NCBI RefSeq assembly: GCF_025642135.1
Contig: NZ_CP106793.1
Location: 7,842,001-7,906,000 of the forward strand
DNA length: 64,000 nt
DNA from: Streptomyces cynarae
GTDB taxonomy: Bacteria > Actinomycetota > Actinomycetes > Streptomycetales > Streptomycetaceae
Direction of reading: 5' to 3'
Shown: positions 29,976 through 38,147 of the stretch, in pieces
Numbering within the stretch: position 1 is the stretch's first letter
Layout: every line of letters starts with the position of its first letter
Position numbers and translations under genes: made by a program
The notes under the pieces: model-generated
The model's database searches: none
Seen by the model: only the letters and a program-made list of their open reading frames with translations
What the model was told of the DNA's origin: nothing

Positions 29976-31756
29976 TGCCCGGCGACGAGACGCGGCCCGG
30001 CGCAGCGCCTGTGCCGGACGAGGCGGAGGAGAGCGTCCCCTTCGAGACGCCCGACATCTTCGGCGCCTATCCCCGCCTGTCGGACGACCAGATGGCCCGC
30101 CTGGCGCAGCACGGCCGGCGGCACGCCGTCGACGCCGGTGACGTGCTGATCCGGGAGGGGCAGCGGTGCGAGACGTTCTACGTCGTCCTCAGTGGTTCGG
30201 TCGCCATCGTCGAGGGCTACGGCACGCCCGATGAACACCTGCTACGCGTGCACGGCCCCGGCCGCTTCATCGGCGAACTCGGCCTCCTGAACGGACAGGT
30301 GGCCTTCTACGCCGCCGTGGTCAGGGACCCCGGCGAGATCCTCGCCCTGTCCGTGGACCAGCTGCGTGACCTGGTGACCCGGGACTCCACCCTTGGTGAT
30401 GTGGTGCTGCGCGCCTGCCTGGGCCGCCGTGCTCTGCTCGTCGGGCAGGGCGCCGGTTTCCGCATCATCGGCTCGCGCTATTCACCCGACACTCGGCGGC
30501 TGCGCGAGTTCGCCGCCCGCAACCGGCTGCCGCACCGTTGGATCGATCTGGAGACGGACGAGGAGGCCGAGGCGCTGCTGCGCCGCTTCGCGGTCGGTCC
30601 GGAGCAGACGCCGCTGGTGATCTGGCGGGACACGACCTTGCTGCGCAATCCGAGCAACGCCGAACTGGCCCGGTTCATCGGCCTGCCGCCCCTGCCGTCG
30701 GGCAACGGCCACGGCGATCTCCTGATCGTCGGCTCCGGTCCGGCCGGTCTCGCCGCCGCGGTGAACGCCGCCTCGGAGGGCCTCGGCACGACCGTGGTCG
30801 AGGCGATGGCCACCGGTGGCCAGGCCGGGACGTCCTCCCGCATCGACAACTGCTTCGGCTTCCCCTCCGGCATCTCCGGCGCCGAACTCACCGAGCGCGC
30901 TGTGCTCCAGGCGGGCAAGTTCGGCGCCCGGATCAGCGTCCCAGCGGAGGCGGCCCGGCTCGAACCGCGGGGCGGCCACTACGCCGTCAGCTTCGCCGAC
31001 GGCAGCGAGATCACCGCCCGTACCGTCGTCCTGGCAACCGGCGCCCGCTACCGCCGCCTACATGTGCCCGGCATCGAACCGTTGGAGGGCGCGAGCGTCC
31101 ACTACTCTGCGACCCTCTACGAGGCCCAGCAGTGCCGTACCGAGCCGGTGGCGGTGGTCGGCGGCGGCAACTCCGCAGGCCAGGCTGTGCTCTTCTTGGC
31201 CGGGTACGCACCGCAGGTGTATCTGCTCGTCCGTGGGCCGAGCCTCGAGGCGCACATGTCCCGCTACCTGATCGATCAGATCGAGCGCCACCCGCGGGTG
31301 CGCGTGCTGCTGCGCACCGAGGTGACCGAGGCACTCGGCGACAAGGCGCTGGAGGCGGTCACCGTGGTCGACCACCGTGCGGGCGAGCACCGCCACCTCG
31401 CGGTGCGGGCCCTGTTCGTCTTCACCGGCGCAGACCCTCACACCGAGTGGCTGTCCGGCGCGCTCGCCCTCGACGCGCGCGGCTACGTGCTCACCGGCGC
31501 GGAGGCGCAGGCGTGCTCCGTTCCCGGACTGTGGCAGAGTCAGGGCCGCGACTGCCTGACGTTGGAGACCAGCCTGCCTGGCGTCTTCGCCGCCGGCGAC
31601 GTCCGCAGCGGCTCGGTGAAGCGTGTGGCCTCCGCGGTCGGAGAAGGCGCGATGAGTATCCACTTCGTGCACCGCTACCTGGGCCACACGGCCGCGCCCG
31701 GTGGCACCGACAGCTCCCCGCACACACGTCCGAAGGAGTCCGCTTGGCTTGGATGA
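29975..31756 (+). CDS. cNMP-domain / thioredoxin-reductase-like flavoprotein lacking CxxC
   Basis: A 593-residue oxidoreductase. Residues ~30-150 form a cyclic-nucleotide-binding-like domain (LIREGQRCETFYVVLSGSVAIVEGYG ... GRFIGELGLLNGQ). Residues ~165-235 resemble a glutaredoxin/thioredoxin-like insert (LREFAARNRLPHRWIDLE, TPLVIWRDTTLLRNPSNAELARFIGL). The rest is a pyridine-nucleotide-disulfide oxidoreductase: GSGPAGLAAAVNAASEG, GGQAGTSSRIDNCFGFPSG, GGGNSAGQAVLFLA and FAAGDVRSGSVKRVASAVGEG. The CATC redox pair expected between FAD and NAD domains is replaced by HYSATLYEAQQC, so it cannot reduce thioredoxin by the classical mechanism. Confidence 0.93.
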   Translation: MPGDETRPGAAPVPDEAEESVPFETPDIFGAYPRLSDDQMARLAQHGRRHAVDAGDVLIREGQRCETFYVVLSGSVAIVEGYGTPDEHLLRVHGPGRFIGELGLLNGQVAFYAAVVRDPGEILALSVDQLRDLVTRDSTLGDVVLRACLGRRALLVGQGAGFRIIGSRYSPDTRRLREFAARNRLPHRWIDLETDEEAEALLRRFAVGPEQTPLVIWRDTTLLRNPSNAELARFIGLPPLPSGNGHGDLLIVGSGPAGLAAAVNAASEGLGTTVVEAMATGGQAGTSSRIDNCFGFPSGISGAELTERAVLQAGKFGARISVPAEAARLEPRGGHYAVSFADGSEITARTVVLATGARYRRLHVPGIEPLEGASVHYSATLYEAQQCRTEPVAVVGGGNSAGQAVLFLAGYAPQVYLLVRGPSLEAHMSRYLIDQIERHPRVRVLLRTEVTEALGDKALEAVTVVDHRAGEHRHLAVRALFVFTGADPHTEWLSGALALDARGYVLTGAEAQACSVPGLWQSQGRDCLTLETSLPGVFAAGDVRSGSVKRVASAVGEGAMSIHFVHRYLGHTAAPGGTDSSPHTRPKESAWLG

Positions 31757-31797
31757 CACCCAGCGGGCGAGGAGATCACGAGAAGGAGAAGGAGGCG

Positions 31798-32301
31798 ATG
31801 GTAATGACCACGCCCGTCCGGCGCCCCCGGGGTGGCGCAATGCAGGCCAGGCCCATGGGCTGGGCACGCAATCCGCTCACGGAGTTCGACCAACTGCTCA
31901 GTGAGATGAGCGGACTGATCGAATCTACGGTGGGAGGCGTGGCGCCCGCAGTCGCGTGGACACCCCTGGCGGATGTCACGGAGTCCGACGACGCCTTCCA
32001 CGTCGAGATCGAACTCCCCGGCGTCAAGAGCAAGGACATCAACGTCGAAGCCAACGGCCAGGAGCTGGTGGTCACCGGAGAAATCAAGGAGAAGGAACGC
32101 AAAGGCGTCCTGCGCCGGAGCACCCGCCGCACCGGAGCCTTCGAGTACCGGCTGCGGCTGCCCGGAGAGGTCGACACCGAAAAGATCAATGCGCAGATGT
32201 CGGACGGGGTGCTCGCCATCACCGTCCCCAAGGCCGAGGTCGCAAAGCCCCGGCACATCGAGATCAGCGAGACGAGTGAAAGCACCGAGAGCAGCGGCTG
32301 A
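31798..32301 (+). CDS. Hsp20 small heat-shock protein
   Basis: A 167-residue holdase with an alpha-crystallin domain (~55-150): DVTESDDAFHVEIELPGVKSKDINVEANGQELVVTGEIKEKE, GAFEYRLRLPGEVDTEKINAQMSDGVLAITVPKAE. The N-arm is RNPLTEFDQLLSEMSGLIEST. A tail I-x-I (HIEISET) is present. Two purine-rich sites (AAGGAG and GGAGG) precede ATGs at 31798 and 31804; either could start translation. It follows the flavoprotein by 41 bases. Confidence 0.95.
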   Translation: MVMTTPVRRPRGGAMQARPMGWARNPLTEFDQLLSEMSGLIESTVGGVAPAVAWTPLADVTESDDAFHVEIELPGVKSKDINVEANGQELVVTGEIKEKERKGVLRRSTRRTGAFEYRLRLPGEVDTEKINAQMSDGVLAITVPKAEVAKPRHIEISETSESTESSG

Positions 32302-32405
32302 GACGCGAACGCCGCGGTTCCAGGCACCCACCTGGCACCGCGGCTGGGCCGACGAGGCTCGACCCCCGGGGCGGATCATGAACGACGTCCCGTACTCACA
32401 ACCCC

Positions 32406-32687
32406 TCACGGCGGCGGAGCCGCGGCACGCGGCTCCCCACCGGCTTCCTTTCGGCGCCGCAGACGCCAGGCGCGCAGGACCCGAAGGGGGAGCAGACCCA
32501 GCGGTGCTCGCCGACCCATGTCCGCCTGGTCCTCGCGGTCGAATGCCCGCGCGTAACGCTCGGCGTCCTGGGCCGTCGGATACCGCTTACTCCCCTCTGA
32601 TCCGCACCTACGGGCACAGTGCCAGAGCATCATGTCGCCCTCGTGGAGAAAGCGAAAACGGTGTCCCAGAAGGTGACAACGCAGCAC
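32406..32687 (-). CDS. small zinc-ribbon-like hypothetical protein
   Basis: A 93-residue protein from GTG 32687, with AGGGTGG upstream. It reads LRCHLLGHRFRFLHEGDMMLWHCARRCGSEGSKRYPTAQDAERYARAFDREDQADMGRRAPLGLLPLRVLRAWR, a pattern seen in a small conserved Streptomyces family with one C-H and one C-C pair that may hold zinc. A longer frame from 32753 exists but starts poorly. It is antisense to the space between hsp20 and the MFS gene. Confidence 0.6.
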   Translation of the reverse strand: MLRCHLLGHRFRFLHEGDMMLWHCARRCGSEGSKRYPTAQDAERYARAFDREDQADMGRRAPLGLLPLRVLRAWRLRRRKEAGGEPRAAAPPP

Positions 32688-32776
32688 AGAAGACCACCCT
32701 ATTCGGACCGATCCATTCCGGCCTGTTCTGTTCGTCTGCAGGCAACAGCCCATGGCCCTGAACGAGAAGGCATGGC

Positions 32777-34708
32777 ATGACCAGGACCGCCGAGTTCGGT
32801 GTCATCACGACCAAGGTCCCCGCCCGGCTTGACCGGCTGCCGTGGTCCCGATTTCATCGGCGGATCGTCATCGGTCTGGGAGCCGTCTGGATTCTGGACG
32901 GGCTCGAAGTGACGATCGTCGGGGCGGTTGCCGCCCGCATGACCGAGCCGGGCAGCGGCATCAACGTGACCAGCGCCGACATAGGCACTGCCGCAGCCGT
33001 CTACGTGGCGGGTGCATGTGCGGGCGCTCTCCTGTTCGGGAGGCTCACCGACCGCTACGGGCGCAAGAAGCTGTTCATGATCACGCTCGGAATCTACATA
33101 CTCGCCACCGTCGCGACCGCGTTCGCCCACGACGCCTGGTACCTCTACCTCGCCCGCTTCATCACCGGTATGGGCATCGGCGGAGAGTATGCCGCGATCA
33201 ACTCGGCTATCGACGAGCTGATTCCGGCCCGCAACCGCGGGCAGGTGGATCTGGCCATCAACGGCAGCTACTGGGTCGGTGCGGCGCTCGGCAGCCTGGT
33301 CGCCGTGCTGCTTCTCAACGAGAGTCTGCTGGCAGCCGACCTTGGCTGGCGGCTGGCCTTCGGCCTCGGCGGCGTTCTGGGCCTGGGCATCATGCTGGTA
33401 CGCCGCCAGGTGCCGGAGAGTCCCCGCTGGCTGTTCATCCACGGGCATGAAGACGAGGCCGAACGCATCGTCGACCGGATCGAGGCCGAGGTGCACCAGG
33501 AGACCGGCCGTGAGCTGCCGGAACCGGGCGAGGCGGTCACCGTACGGCAGCGCGACGTCATCCCGTTCACGGAGATCGCCGGCGTGGCTCTGCGGCGGTA
33601 TCCACGTCGCGCCGTTCTCGGTCTGGCGCTCTTCGTCGGACAGGCGTTCCTGTACAACGCGATCGTCTTCGACCTGGGCACGATCCTGAACGGCTTCTTC
33701 GACATCGGCTCCGGCTCGATCCCTTACTTCCTTGTCCTCTTCGCGATCGCCAACTTCCTCGGACCACTCCTTCTCGGCAGACTGTTCGACACCGTTGGCA
33801 GAAAGCCGATGATCGCGGGCACCTACTTCGGCTCGGCGGTCGTGGCAGCCGTCCTCGCCGTCCTGCTGATCAACGGCTCCCTGACGAGTTGGTCGTTCTT
33901 CCTGCTGGTCTCGCTGACCTTCTTCGTGGCGTCCGCGGGAGCGAGCTCGGCCTACCTGACGGTGAGCGAGGTCTTCCCCATGGAGACCCGAGCGCTGTCC
34001 ATCTCGCTGTTCTTCGCGATCGGCACGGCCGTGGGCGGAATCACCGGCCCGCTGCTGTTCGGCCACTTGATTCACACTGGCGATGCCAACGTGGTGGCCA
34101 TCGGCTTCCTCGTCGGAGCGGCAGCCATGGCGCTGGGCGGGGTGGCCGAGGTCTTCTTCGGTGTGCGGGCCGAACAACAGTCCCTGGAGAACATCGCCCG
34201 CCCACTCACCGCTGAGGAGGCCGAGGCAGACTGGCGCAACGAGCCCGCACCGCAGGACGCACGAGACCGCCTCCGGCCCGAGCACGTCCGGCAGGCCGCG
34301 CACGAGTGGGAACAGCGGATCGCCGACCGCACCGCCCGCCGCCGGGAGCGGGAGCGCACCGGAGCCCGCCGCTACCGCCCGGGCACCGGACCGGGCAGCA
34401 GGATGTACTCGCCGGGGATGGCCGGCACCGCGGGCACGGCAAGCCGTACGTCCGCCATGGCCGAACAACGCCTCGACGACGAGATCGAACAGATCACCCA
34501 CGCACTCGAAGAAACCGGCCCGACAAGCCGCGACCGACTCGAACAGGCTGTGGGCGGTCGTTCCTGGGGCCCCGGACGCTTCCGCCGTGCCCTGCGTGAG
34601 TCCGAGCGGGAGTCCAGGGCCAGGAGTCTTGCCAACGGCAGCTACGCGCCGACGCATGGACGCGGCCGGCCCGACAGCACACCGGACGACCCCTATGACC
34701 AGCGGTGA
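32777..34708 (+). CDS. MFS transporter with long cytosolic C-terminal domain
   Basis: A 643-residue inner-membrane transporter. The 12-helix core (~30-465) has WILDGLEVTIVG, GRLTDRYGRKKLF, the R-x-x-x-G-G-E-Y site (RFITGMGIGGEYAAINSAIDELIPARNRG), VPESPRWLFIHG and GRLFDTVGRKPMI, placing it with metabolite/H+ symporters. Residues ~465-643 are hydrophilic and end in a small domain (EEIDEITHAL-type helices, then DRLEQAVGGRSWGPGRFRRALRESERESRARSLANGSY) that looks winged-helix-like. A separate copy of that domain sits at 17963-18178. The ATG follows GAGAAGG. Confidence 0.9.
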   Translation: MTRTAEFGVITTKVPARLDRLPWSRFHRRIVIGLGAVWILDGLEVTIVGAVAARMTEPGSGINVTSADIGTAAAVYVAGACAGALLFGRLTDRYGRKKLFMITLGIYILATVATAFAHDAWYLYLARFITGMGIGGEYAAINSAIDELIPARNRGQVDLAINGSYWVGAALGSLVAVLLLNESLLAADLGWRLAFGLGGVLGLGIMLVRRQVPESPRWLFIHGHEDEAERIVDRIEAEVHQETGRELPEPGEAVTVRQRDVIPFTEIAGVALRRYPRRAVLGLALFVGQAFLYNAIVFDLGTILNGFFDIGSGSIPYFLVLFAIANFLGPLLLGRLFDTVGRKPMIAGTYFGSAVVAAVLAVLLINGSLTSWSFFLLVSLTFFVASAGASSAYLTVSEVFPMETRALSISLFFAIGTAVGGITGPLLFGHLIHTGDANVVAIGFLVGAAAMALGGVAEVFFGVRAEQQSLENIARPLTAEEAEADWRNEPAPQDARDRLRPEHVRQAAHEWEQRIADRTARRRERERTGARRYRPGTGPGSRMYSPGMAGTAGTASRTSAMAEQRLDDEIEQITHALEETGPTSRDRLEQAVGGRSWGPGRFRRALRESERESRARSLANGSYAPTHGRGRPDSTPDDPYDQR

Positions 34709-34729
34709 CCGGGGCAGAAGGAGGCAGCG

Positions 34730-35122
34730 ATGAAATACGACGGATTCCTCGCCCAAGTACGCGAGCGAGGCGGATACAAGGATCAGGACGAAGCCGCGGA
34801 CGTCACCAAGGCCGTACTGGAAGTGCTGGCCCAACGGATCAGCCCGGGAGAGGTCAAGGACCTCGCATCCCAGCTGCCCGGCCCGCTGGGACAGGTTCTG
34901 GACGATGCCACGCCGCAGCGGGCGCAGAGCTTCGGGATCGAAGAGTTCTACCGCCGGGTCGCCGAGCGCACCCATGCCCGGCCGCGTACGGCGCAGTGGG
35001 ACGCCAGCGCGGTCCTGACCACGGTTGCCGACGCTGTCACCGGCGGAGAACTGAATCAGATCATCAGCCAACTCCCGTCCAGTTACGCGGTCCTGTTCGG
35101 CAAGGCCGACCTTGCGGACTGA
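34730..35122 (+). CDS. DUF2267 domain protein
   Basis: A 130-residue helical protein with two DUF2267 half-repeats: FLAQVRERGGYKDQDEAADVTKAVLEVLAQRISPGEVKDLASQLPGPLGQVL and EEFYRRVAERTHARPRTAQWDASAVLTTVADAVTGGELNQIISQLPSSYAVLFG. The ATG follows GGAGGC. It lies 21 bases after the MFS gene and is probably cotranscribed with it. Confidence 0.92.
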   Translation: MKYDGFLAQVRERGGYKDQDEAADVTKAVLEVLAQRISPGEVKDLASQLPGPLGQVLDDATPQRAQSFGIEEFYRRVAERTHARPRTAQWDASAVLTTVADAVTGGELNQIISQLPSSYAVLFGKADLAD

Positions 35123-35158
35123 GCCCGTGAGGCGCCCAGAACGAAGGGCCAACGAATA

Positions 35159-35395
35159 ATGGTTGAGACAGGTTTCTCCTCGTTCGACGCCAGGGTGGAC
35201 AAGGCGAATCGACTCCTCCAGGACGTCGAGGAGGCCTTTCAATGGCCCACAGAACGGCGTAAGCAGTCGTACGCGGCACCTCGGGCCGTGCTGCACAGGC
35301 TCCGGAGCGCGGCCCAGCGCGCCGAGCAGGCCTGCGGCGCCCCGGCCGTCCCAGCACTACGTCGCGGGCGGTTGCCGAGTGTCGGCATCCACTGA
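35159..35395 (+). pseudogene. truncated DUF2267 paralogue
   Basis: Starts VETGFSSFDARVDKANRLLQDVEEAFQWPTERRKQSYAA, almost the same as the intact gene at 12722. After about codon 45 it becomes an Ala/Arg-rich run without the DUF2267 core and stops at 35395. A deletion of roughly the last 90 codons explains it. Confidence 0.85.
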
Positions 35396-35453
35396 CGTCA
35401 GCGTCTGCGTCCTCGGAGTACCGGCGCCCAGTTGCGCCCTGCGGCTCTTGCCG

Positions 35454-36683
35454 TTACGGATCAGGGGGCTGCCACTCGAACATCAAGATCGTGGCGTCGT
35501 CGCTGAGTTTGTTGTGCCGATGCTCGAGGATGGCGTGGATGAGCAGGCGCAGCGCTTCCGGGGCGCTCTGCCCCGCTGCGGTCGATCGGATGATGTAGTC
35601 GGTGAAGCGCTCCAGGCCGAACTCTTCGCCTGCCTCGTCGCGTGACTCTACGACGCCGTCTGAGTAGAGCAGTATTCGGTCACCGGGTTCGAGGCTGACG
35701 TCGTTCACCTGTCGGGCGGTCCCGGCGAGACTGGCGGGCAGACCCAAAGGAGGCTCAGGTGGCCGCTCCAAGGCGTTGTGGAGCAGGCGGTGGCGACGGA
35801 TGAGCAACGGAGGCGGATGGCCGCAGTTGCACCAGCGCAGCACACCGGTGGGCATGTGCAACTGGGTGAAGACACCCGTGCAGAACTGCTCCGGAAGCCA
35901 CTTCGCCAGCGCCTCGTCCACGGTGCCCACGAGTTCGTCCAGGTCTGCCCCGCTGCGCCGGGCGTTACGGCAACCTGCCATGGCGACAGAGGTGGCAAGT
36001 CCGGACGCCAGATCGTGCCCCATACCGTCAAGGATCGTGGCGTGCAAAACGTCCTCGGTGAACGCATGGTCGAAAGCATCGCCGCCCAGTTCGTACGCAG
36101 GCTCCAGAACCGCCGTCGAAACGACCCGCCCGGTGCCGATCGACCGGGGAGGGAGAAAAGCCCTCACCATCTCCGTGGGCAGATGCATCGGCCTGGTACG
36201 CATGCGCTGCGCGATGGTGTCGCTGTAGGTGCGCTTGGATGTGATGATCAGTGCGAGGAGCAGCGCCGCCGTTCGACAGCGCCGCAGCTTGAGCCCGTCC
36301 AGGCTGCTCATGTTCAGCTCCACGACGCCCAGCCGCTCCGCTCCGTCGGCCAGGGGCAGCCATACGTTCAGCCCGCCGGAGGGGACTTCTTCCACGCGGA
36401 GAGAGTCGGTGCGGTAGGCCCATCCGGCCAGCGAAGTGTCGAGCTCCAGTTCCGGCTCGCTTTCGACAATCGGCACCAGCAGTCTTTGCTGGATGTCGAC
36501 CAGATAGATAACGGCCCTGCCCATACCCATGGCCTCGGCATACCGGTTCAGGACCGCGGGCAGTTCCGCAGGTGATGCCAGCTGGGCTGCTCTGACCAGT
36601 TCCTCCAGCAGTCGCTCACCGGACCCGACGGACATGTTCCTGTCCATGCCTTCGATGATCCCCGCGAGATCGAGCCGCCACAA
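35454..36683 (-). CDS. SpoIIE-family PP2C phosphatase with GAF-like sensor
   Basis: A 409-residue Ser/Thr phosphatase. The N-terminal ~165 residues form a GAF-like sensor (LLEELVRAAQLASPAELPAVLNRYAEAMGMGRAVIYLVDIQQRLLVPI). The catalytic domain has YELGGDAFDHAF (metal-binding Asp), ILDGMGHDLASGLATSVAM, LRWCNCGHPPPLLIRR, LLYSDGVVESRD and SDDATILMFEW. Such enzymes dephosphorylate anti-sigma-factor antagonists in stress responses. The TTG start has GGAGAG upstream; an ATG at 36647 is an alternative. No partner kinase or anti-sigma gene is adjacent. Confidence 0.9.
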   Translation of the reverse strand: MWRLDLAGIIEGMDRNMSVGSGERLLEELVRAAQLASPAELPAVLNRYAEAMGMGRAVIYLVDIQQRLLVPIVESEPELELDTSLAGWAYRTDSLRVEEVPSGGLNVWLPLADGAERLGVVELNMSSLDGLKLRRCRTAALLLALIITSKRTYSDTIAQRMRTRPMHLPTEMVRAFLPPRSIGTGRVVSTAVLEPAYELGGDAFDHAFTEDVLHATILDGMGHDLASGLATSVAMAGCRNARRSGADLDELVGTVDEALAKWLPEQFCTGVFTQLHMPTGVLRWCNCGHPPPLLIRRHRLLHNALERPPEPPLGLPASLAGTARQVNDVSLEPGDRILLYSDGVVESRDEAGEEFGLERFTDYIIRSTAAGQSAPEALRLLIHAILEHRHNKLSDDATILMFEWQPPDP

Positions 36684-36971
36684 TCTGAGCTCTCCGACAT
36701 CCGAGTTGTGGGCCGATCAGCCTGGGTGCTGGAGCTTGCCCTTGCGTATCGGCCGGGCATCGGGATCGGCTGACGCATCAGCCGGTCGGGGGATCGTGCG
36801 GATGCCCGCAAGCCGCACAGCGATCTGCTCCAGCAGCCAGCGGGCGCCCGCCGCGGTCTCGGCCGACTCACCGACCATGCCCGCTTTCGGTAGCGCCCTG
36901 GACGTGGACGAGGGCCTGCGGCGAGCCAGCAGGTCGTTGCGGCAGCCGAGGAAGCCTGGTCCGGTCGCGAC

Positions 36972-37421
36972 TCACAGCAGGAGGTCGAAGACAGCGCGGG
37001 CCTCGTCCCAGTGCTGGGTCTGGGGGTTTTTCAGGTCGGGGTGGAGGATCTTGAAGCTCTGAGCCAGGGCCAGGCTGAGTCCGCCGATGATGTCCGGATA
37101 GGCCGCCTCGGTCTCCTCGTCGGGCGTGCGGTCCAGAGCGGGGTGGGTGGCGAGCTGTTCCAGGATCGGTTTGAGTTCTACTTCCTGGTTGATCTTCTGG
37201 AAGTGGTGAATGCTCTCCTGCAGGCCTTTCGTGATCGGTAGGTCACAGGTCCGGATGATGTCGCGCCCGTTGGCCTTGGCAGTGGCCTGGGCGACGGTCA
37301 GCAGATCGTAGAGCTTGGCGTCGACGAAGTCGCTGTAGCGCTTGAGATCGTTCTTGTCGACGTCCAGCTCCGCGGCCGCCCGGAAGAACCTTTCGAACCT
37401 GGCGATGGACATCACGGTCAT
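36972..37421 (-). CDS. DUF1931 histone-fold protein
   Basis: A 149-residue protein; the ATG at 37421 follows GGAGG. It matches DUF1931 throughout: SIARFERFFRAAAELDVDKNDLKRYSDFVDAKLYDLLTVAQATAKANGRDIIRTCDLPITKGLQESIH and a second half PALDRTPDEETEAAYPDIIGGLSLALAQSFKILHPDLKNP. The family's known structure is a pseudodimer of two histone folds in one chain. DNA binding in this host is unproven. It stands alone on the minus strand. Confidence 0.92.
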   Translation of the reverse strand: MTVMSIARFERFFRAAAELDVDKNDLKRYSDFVDAKLYDLLTVAQATAKANGRDIIRTCDLPITKGLQESIHHFQKINQEVELKPILEQLATHPALDRTPDEETEAAYPDIIGGLSLALAQSFKILHPDLKNPQTQHWDEARAVFDLLL

Positions 37422-37661
37422 GACGGCAACCTCCGGCTGCGGGCGCCGGGGTGGCTCCCGGCCCCTGGGCTTGCCATTCAGCCTGGCCGACGGGGCGCGC
37501 GAACGCATGCGCATGTCGGGCCCAATTTGCCTCCCTGTATTGGCCTGCCAGGCCCAGGCGTCCGACTGCCCGGGTGGTCGGACGGGCGTGCGGATCGACA
37601 GCAGGGCGAACACTGTGTCGCGGAGCGGCCCCACGTTAAGGGTGACCCCAGATGTCGCTGC

Positions 37662-37935
37662 TCATGAGGCCGAACGCCGCGGTGGCGGTGCCTCGCTGGT
37701 GTACTGGAGCCACCCGGGTGGCAGGGTGTTGCCAGACTCCGGGATCAGCGCTCCGATCACGCCGAGGGCCGTTCCCCTCAGCCGGTGGGCGGCGCGCATC
37801 AGGCTGAGCATGGGCAGCGACAGCAGCGCGATGTGCTCCTGCGGGCCGATCATGGCGATGACGGGGCGGATGCAGTCCAGGTAGGGCCGGGTCCGTGACC
37901 CTCTCTTCAGTCGCTTCGCGACCTCCGTTGGCCAT
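37662..37935 (-). pseudogene. coding remnant of unknown family
   Basis: A minus-strand frame with strong G/C third positions reads TEVAKRLKRGSRTRPYLDC, IRPVIAMIGPQEHIALLSLPM and LSLMRAAHRLRGTALGVIGALIPESG, stopping at 37662. No start codon with ribosome-binding site lies upstream (only ATG 37853 inside), so it looks like an N-truncated gene. I do not recognise it. The surrounding bases to 38147 hold nothing else apart from the FUSC upstream region. Confidence 0.35.
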
Positions 37936-38147
37936 CACGGATCGGCCACGTGGACGACGTCGAGTCGCGGCCGCTGGGGCTGACAGCTGGCGCTGGGGGG
38001 TGTGGTCATCGATCGCCCTGTACGCGAGGGTGCCGGTTTGTGAGTGTAGGTCGGCCCGGGATCGCGCGTCCGCCGAGCGCGGCGCCGCCAGGAGGCGGCG
38101 GCGCGGCCGACGCGACCCGGCAGGGCGTTCCGGCTAGGCTCACATCC

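Noticed and set aside
32699..35296. An 865-codon minus-strand frame opposite the MFS and DUF2267 genes
   Set aside because: Antisense shadow of genes with clear motifs; no domain seen.
36717..36878. A 53-codon minus-strand frame (VGESAETAAGARWLLEQIAV...)
   Set aside because: Composition is protein-like but there is no ribosome-binding site and no family. It could be a gene fragment; evidence is too thin to list.
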